From Bathyarchaeum sp965602795 (GTDB lineage Archaea; Thermoproteota; Bathyarchaeia; Bathyarchaeales; Bathyarchaeaceae): a stretch of 39,150 nucleotides of DNA. Where the stretch lies: positions 1-39,150 of the forward strand of contig CBFCZR010000001.1 of assembly GCA_965602795.1 (NCBI GenBank), in the 5' to 3' direction. Positions 38,957-39,150 of the stretch are shown piece after piece. Below the pieces are notes generated by a model, which saw nothing but the letters and a program-made list of their open reading frames with translations, was not told where the DNA came from and ran no database searches. How positions within the stretch are numbered: position 1 is the first letter of the stretch; each line of letters opens with the position of its first letter. Position numbers and translations under genes: made by a program.

Positions 38957-39150
38957 ATGAGTGAAGGCGAAAGGCTACAAAAAGCCGTTTCCTTCACAAT
39001 ATCATCTGGATACCAACTAGACAAAGAAGCTTTCGAATTCTTAAATAAAGTAGCTAAAACAGAGGATCCGCTCTCTTTAATGGAAGGAGCTGTCAGGAAA
39101 ATCAGGGATTTGCCTCAAAAACCTCTGTTCATAGACCGGGTCTTTCTGGA
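38957..39150 (+). CDS. polB: DNA polymerase D small subunit DP1 (5' part, cut by window edge)
   Basis: About 64 codons are visible. The N-terminus MSEGERLQKAVSFTISSGYQ then LDKEAFEFL, EDPLSLMEGA and PLFIDRVFL matches the start of DP1, the exonuclease-bearing small subunit of the archaeal replicative polymerase PolD. I choose ATG 38957, with GAGG at 38944-38947. An upstream in-frame ATG at 38903 would add 18 residues but falls at the predicted transcription start. The catalytic phosphoesterase domain lies beyond the window. Confidence 0.82.
   Translation, partial: MSEGERLQKAVSFTISSGYQLDKEAFEFLNKVAKTEDPLSLMEGAVRKIRDLPQKPLFIDRVFL

Noticed and set aside
1..39150. CRISPR arrays, insertion sequences, rRNA genes
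   Set aside because: No regularly spaced repeats, transposase genes or rRNA-like sequence were seen on either strand.

Overview
The window is archaeal chromosome. Evidence: PCNA, heterodimeric primase, GINS and the start of a PolD-type DNA polymerase; Rpo11/Rpb4/TFS transcription subunits; eukaryote-like ribosomal proteins L44e, S27e, L21e and L10e; aIF2-alpha, aIF5A with deoxyhypusine synthase, Nop10, Csl4, Pus10 and Dph2; an intron-containing tRNA-Ser; TATA boxes and SD sites. The combination of PolD, a single PCNA gene and a large PQQ-like surface protein fits a TACK-side lineage such as Bathyarchaeia. This placement is inference, not a phylogeny.

Layout. 1-4.8 kb is the least ordinary part: a 110-bp direct repeat (1-110 and 4605-4714), a CCGT-rich/G-rich tract, two tandem Lrp/AsnC regulators, an 884-aa secreted, membrane-anchored surface protein, and a 300-bp non-coding region with a strongly nested RNA fold. 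4.6-7.1 kb holds a topoisomerase IA gene with two coupled small genes. 7.2-10.1 kb has two zinc-ribbon miniproteins, a possible small coupled ORF and the Stt3/AglB oligosaccharyltransferase. 10.1-12.6 kb is the L44e-S27e-aIF2alpha / Nop10-PAC2 translation block. 12.8-13.8 kb has a Nudix-like protein and a third Lrp-like regulator.

14.0-22.3 kb is a replication and RNA-processing block: PriS-GINS, PriL-PCNA-TFS, DUF99, a mini RNase III-like protein, Dph2-METTL5-Csl4-Rpo11. 22.4-25.0 kb encodes a PEP synthase with an unusual zinc ribbon and C-terminal HTH. 25.1-30.6 kb holds L10e and the SRP54-Pus10-L21e-Rpb4-DUF655-KsgA run. 30.7-31.9 kb is a second PAC2 protein plus Hsp20. 32.0-33.4 kb pairs aIF5A with the enzyme that hypusinates it. 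Nob1 and tRNA-Ser follow, then a complete de novo NAD operon (nadA-nadC-nadB), a PhoU-family regulator and the 5' end of PolD small subunit, cut by the window edge.

The points most worth a second look are: the nested RNA candidate and repeat around 4.36-4.71 kb; two core genes (priL and nob1) whose essential N-termini lie upstream of any ATG/GTG/TTG although a good SD is placed before a GTA or ATT codon; a GINS B-domain-like tail on PriS next to the GINS gene; the chimeric PEP synthase; a C-terminal HbYX tail on one of two PAC2 proteins; and short genes below usual size cut-offs.
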